Shown here: positions 60,836-64,000 of the stretch, in pieces
How the letters are laid out: each line of letters starts with the position of its first letter
Position numbering within the stretch: the stretch's first letter is position 1
DNA from: Gemmobacter nectariphilus
GTDB taxonomy: Bacteria > Pseudomonadota > Alphaproteobacteria > Rhodobacterales > Rhodobacteraceae
Assembly (NCBI GenBank): GCA_020721445.1
Contig: DYMU01000003.1
Span: 1 to 64,000 of the forward strand
DNA: 64,000 nucleotides
Direction of reading: 5' to 3'
Program-made: the position numbers and the translations under genes
Notes under the pieces: generated by a model
The model's input: only the letters and a program-made list of their open reading frames with translations
What the model was told of the DNA's origin: nothing
The model's database searches: none

Positions 60836-61948
60836 ATGGTTTTCGATTTCCTCAAGGGCGAATTCATCGACGTTATCTCGTGGCTCGATGATACCCGTGA
60901 CACGATGGTCTGGCGCTTTGAACGGCGCGGGCAGGCGATCAAATATGGTGCCAAGCTGACGGTGCGTGAAGGGCAGGCGGCGGTGTTCATCCACGAAGGC
61001 CAGTTGGCCGATGTGTTTGGCCCCGGCCTTTACATGCTTGAAACCAACAACATGCCGATCATGACCACCCTGCAACATTGGGATCACGGCTTTTCCAGCC
61101 CGTTCAAATCGGAAATCTACTTCGTCAACACCACCCGGTTCAACGATCAGAAATGGGGCACCAAGAACCCGATCTTGTGCCGCGATCCCGAATTCGGCCC
61201 GGTGCGCATCCGCGCTTTTGGCACCTATTCGATGCGGGTGTCCGACCCCGCCATCTTTCTGCGCGAAATCGTTGGCACCGATGGTGAGTTCACGTCGAGC
61301 GAAATCTCGTATCAGATCCGCAACATCATTGTGCAAGAGTTCAGCCAGACCATCGCCAAATCCGGCATCCCGGTGCTGGACATGGCCGCCAACACCCGCG
61401 ATCTGGGCAAGATTGTCACCACCGCGATCAACCCGCTGGTGGCCGAATACGGGCTGATCCTGCCCGAGTTCTATATCGAGAACATCAGCCTGCCGGAAGA
61501 GGTGGAAAAGGTGCTCGACAAGCGCACTGGTGTCGGCATCGCGGGCGATCTGAACAAATACATGCAGTTCAACGCCGCCGAGGGCATGGCCAACCCGGCC
61601 TCTGGCGCGGGTGCGATGATGGGCGCGGGCATGGCTGCCGGCATGGGGGCTGCTATGGCACAACAGGTTGGCCCCTGGGGTGCGCCACCTGCTGCCCCGG
61701 CAGCGCCGCCCGTCGGCATGGCGCCGCCGCCGCCACCCGCCGCCACTACCGTCTGGCATCTGGCCGAAAACGGCACCACCAAAGGCCCGTTTGACGAAGC
61801 TGCCCTGTCGCGGATGGCTGCCTCTGGCCAAATCTCGCGGGCCTCGATGGTGTGGACGGCTGGACAGGATGGCTGGAAAATGGCGGCCGACACCGCCCTT
61901 GCCGGGCTGTTCGACAGCCTGCCGCCACCGCCACCACCCGTGGACTGA
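60836..61948 (+). CDS. SPFH-domain protein with C-terminal GYF_2-like domain
   Basis: VFDFLKGEFIDVISWLDDTRDTMVWRFERRGQAIKYGAKLTVREGQAAVFIHEGQLADVFGPG; C-terminal VWHLAENGTTKGPFDEAALSRMAASGQISRASMVWTAGQDGWKMAAD. Confidence 0.87.
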   Translation: MVFDFLKGEFIDVISWLDDTRDTMVWRFERRGQAIKYGAKLTVREGQAAVFIHEGQLADVFGPGLYMLETNNMPIMTTLQHWDHGFSSPFKSEIYFVNTTRFNDQKWGTKNPILCRDPEFGPVRIRAFGTYSMRVSDPAIFLREIVGTDGEFTSSEISYQIRNIIVQEFSQTIAKSGIPVLDMAANTRDLGKIVTTAINPLVAEYGLILPEFYIENISLPEEVEKVLDKRTGVGIAGDLNKYMQFNAAEGMANPASGAGAMMGAGMAAGMGAAMAQQVGPWGAPPAAPAAPPVGMAPPPPPAATTVWHLAENGTTKGPFDEAALSRMAASGQISRASMVWTAGQDGWKMAADTALAGLFDSLPPPPPPVD

Positions 61949-61990
61949 CGGACCTGCGGCTTGCGCTGACCCGCCCCAAGGGTAGGCGGG

Positions 61991-63331
61991 TCAATCGCTT
62001 GCAGCAGTCCCCATAGCCGCGTTTTTTCGCAGCGCCCCTGTGGTGGGGTCGTTGTCCTGGACGCAGCGCCCGGCCACCCACGTGGCCCGGATGGCGCGGT
62101 CATCGCCCATCATGATGGTCGGGAAAACCGCTTGCCAGATGTCGCGGGCGCGCTGCGTTGCCTGTGCAATGGCAGGGGTCGAGCAGAGGTTGACCACCAC
62201 CAGATCGGCCTCGGCCCCCACGGTGATATTGCCGATCAGGTGATCGGCGTGCAGGGCGCGGGCGCTGCCGACGGTGGCCAGCCACCACAATTCGGCCGGG
62301 TGCAGCGCGCGTCCCTTCAGTTGCGCCACCTCATAGGCCGAGGCCATGGTGCGCAACATCGAAAACGAAGACCCGCCGCCCGTATCGGTGGCAAGCCCGA
62401 TGCGGTGGCCTGCCGCCTTTAGCCCGCCCATGTCGAACAGGCCGGACCCGATGAAGGTGTTGGACGTGGGGCAATGGATCAGGCTGGCATCGGCTTGCAG
62501 AATGCGGGCCTTTTCGCGGTCCTCCAGCCAGATCGCATGACCATAAAGCGCGCCTCGGCCCAGCAGGCCGTGGCGTTCATACGTGTCCAGATAATCGCGC
62601 GCGCTGGGAAACAACTGGCGGACCCAGGCAATCTCGTCGGTCTGTTCCGACAGGTGGGTTTGCATCAGGCAACCGGGATTGGCGGCCCAAAGCGCCCCCA
62701 AAGCCTCCAGCTGCGCCTCGGTCGAGGTGGGCGCAAAGCGTGGCGTGATCACATAGGACGCGCGACTCCGCCCATGCCATTTCGTCAGCAACCGTGCCGA
62801 GTCGTCATGGGCGGTCCGGGCGGTGTCGCGCAGGCCGTCGGGGGCGTTGCGGTCCATGCAGGTCTTGCCGGCCCAGACCCGCTGATTGCGCGCGGCGGCG
62901 GCGGTAAAGAACGCATCCACGCTTTCGGGGTGGATGGTGCAGTAGGAACAGACCGAGGTGGTTCCGTTTGAAAGGGTCAGGTCCAGATAGCGGTTTGCCA
63001 CCTCTGACGCATAGGAAAGGTTCGAAAACCGCATTTCTTCGGGGAAGGTATAGGTGTTCAGCCAGTCGATAAGGCGCTTGCCCCAGGATGCAATGATGGC
63101 GGTTTGTGGGTAATGGGCGTGGGCATCGACAAACCCCGCACTGATCAGCGCCTGGCCGTAGTCGGTAACACGCGCCTGCGGGTTGCTGCGGCGCAGGGCA
63201 TCAGCCGCCCCGACAGCGACAATGCGGCCCGCTTCGATCACCACCGCTTCGTCCAGCGCGGCGGCGTCAGGGCCAATCCCGAAGGGATCGGCGGTGAAAT
63301 GCAGCACTTGGCCCAGAAGCAGGTCGGTCAT
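61991..63331 (-). CDS. guaD: Guanine deaminase
   Basis: LISAGFVDAHAHYPQTAIIASWGKRLIDWLNTYTFPEE; LIHCPTSNTFIGSGLFDM; LATDTGGGSSFSMLRTM; start chosen inside larger ORF. Confidence 0.92.
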   Translation of the reverse strand: MTDLLLGQVLHFTADPFGIGPDAAALDEAVVIEAGRIVAVGAADALRRSNPQARVTDYGQALISAGFVDAHAHYPQTAIIASWGKRLIDWLNTYTFPEEMRFSNLSYASEVANRYLDLTLSNGTTSVCSYCTIHPESVDAFFTAAAARNQRVWAGKTCMDRNAPDGLRDTARTAHDDSARLLTKWHGRSRASYVITPRFAPTSTEAQLEALGALWAANPGCLMQTHLSEQTDEIAWVRQLFPSARDYLDTYERHGLLGRGALYGHAIWLEDREKARILQADASLIHCPTSNTFIGSGLFDMGGLKAAGHRIGLATDTGGGSSFSMLRTMASAYEVAQLKGRALHPAELWWLATVGSARALHADHLIGNITVGAEADLVVVNLCSTPAIAQATQRARDIWQAVFPTIMMGDDRAIRATWVAGRCVQDNDPTTGALRKNAAMGTAASD

Positions 63332-63448
63332 CAGCATACCCTTGTGTCGCGCGCAGGCTACCCGGTTTTCGAGCAGGGTAAAACCACCGATGCCCCCTGT
63401 TTGCCGCAACCGGCTTTCGCTACTGTGGCGCGAACGAATGGGGGTGGC

Positions 63449-64000
63449 ATGGCAGAAGATCGGCGCGGCGAAGACGAAGATGGTTTGGATGCGCGCCGGG
63501 TGTCGGCCATTCTGGCGGCAGTCGAGGCCGATGACGCCAGCACCCTGAACGACCTGCTGGAACCGCTGCACCCCGCCGATGTGGCCGACCTTCTGGAACA
63601 GATCCGCCCCGATGCAAGGCGGCATCTGCTGGCGCTGTGGTCGCGCGAAATTGACGGCGACATCCTGTCGGAAATCTCGGATGCGATCCGCGAAGAGGTG
63701 ATCACCTCGATGCCGCCCGAGGTGGTGGCCGAGGCGGTGCGCGATCTGGACACCGATGATGTCGTCGACATTCTGGAAGACCTGGAAGAACCGGCGCAAG
63801 AGGCCATTCTCAGCGCGCTGGACGGCGTCGACCGGGTGGCGGTTGAACAGGCGATGTCCTACCCGGAATACTCGGCCGGGCGCCTGATGCAGCGCGAAGT
63901 GGTCGTGGCCCCGTCGCACTGGACCGTGGGCGAGATGATCGAGCATCTGCGCAATGCCGACTGGTTGCCCGACCAGTTCTACCACGTCATTCTGGTGGAC
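63449..64000 (+). CDS. mgtE: Magnesium transporter MgtE, 5' portion (runs off window)
   Basis: Hand translation MAEDRRGEDEDGLDARRVSAILAAVEADDASTLNDLLEPLHPADVADLLEQIRPD...ALDGVDRVAVEQAMSYPEYSAGRLMQREVVVAPSHWTVGEMIEHLR. Confidence 0.9.
   Translation, partial: MAEDRRGEDEDGLDARRVSAILAAVEADDASTLNDLLEPLHPADVADLLEQIRPDARRHLLALWSREIDGDILSEISDAIREEVITSMPPEVVAEAVRDLDTDDVVDILEDLEEPAQEAILSALDGVDRVAVEQAMSYPEYSAGRLMQREVVVAPSHWTVGEMIEHLRNADWLPDQFYHVILVD

Noticed and set aside
63332-63985. N-terminal extension of the guaD ORF in the track
   Set aside because: Overlaps the mgtE 5' end on the other strand; guaD homology begins at MTDLLLGQVLHF (63331).

Overview
This 64 kb, GC-rich window is a chromosomal segment from a phototrophic alphaproteobacterium, most likely Rhodobacterales. 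That placement is inferred from the LH2 puc operon, hdaA and gene-family content. Most of it is ordinary housekeeping gene content: slt, mnmD, ppx-ppk, hdaA, proS, lolCD, carB, pabBC, aspS, purC, gatCA, tadA, rluB-like, guaD and the mgtE start. There is also an RNase P RNA gene on the minus strand and rpmG, which is too short for the ORF track. The accessory highlights are: (1) an LH2 operon (pucB-pucA-pucC-pucE-like) with two tandem TGT-N12-ACA PpsR/CrtJ-type sites, a C-terminally extended PucA, and a Tyr-Leu pair at the alpha44/45 positions that tune B850; (2) a five-gene XpaC/TelA/DUF2927/SPFH-GYF module that begins with an unannotated 27-aa single-TM microprotein overlapping the xpaC-like start; (3) a dispersed family of terminator-like intergenic repeats (GC hairpin plus GGGRTATTT plus AGCAGCAA or CCAAGAGGAA), usually sitting downstream of genes in sense orientation; (4) a 21/22-bp tandem repeat cut by the left edge of the window; (5) palindromic 27-bp repeats translated in-frame at the N-terminus of an amidase. 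No CRISPR array, prophage, transposase or tRNA gene was recognised. Start codons were chosen by eye and several differ from the ORF track. Family assignments come from sequence recognition only; no searches were run.
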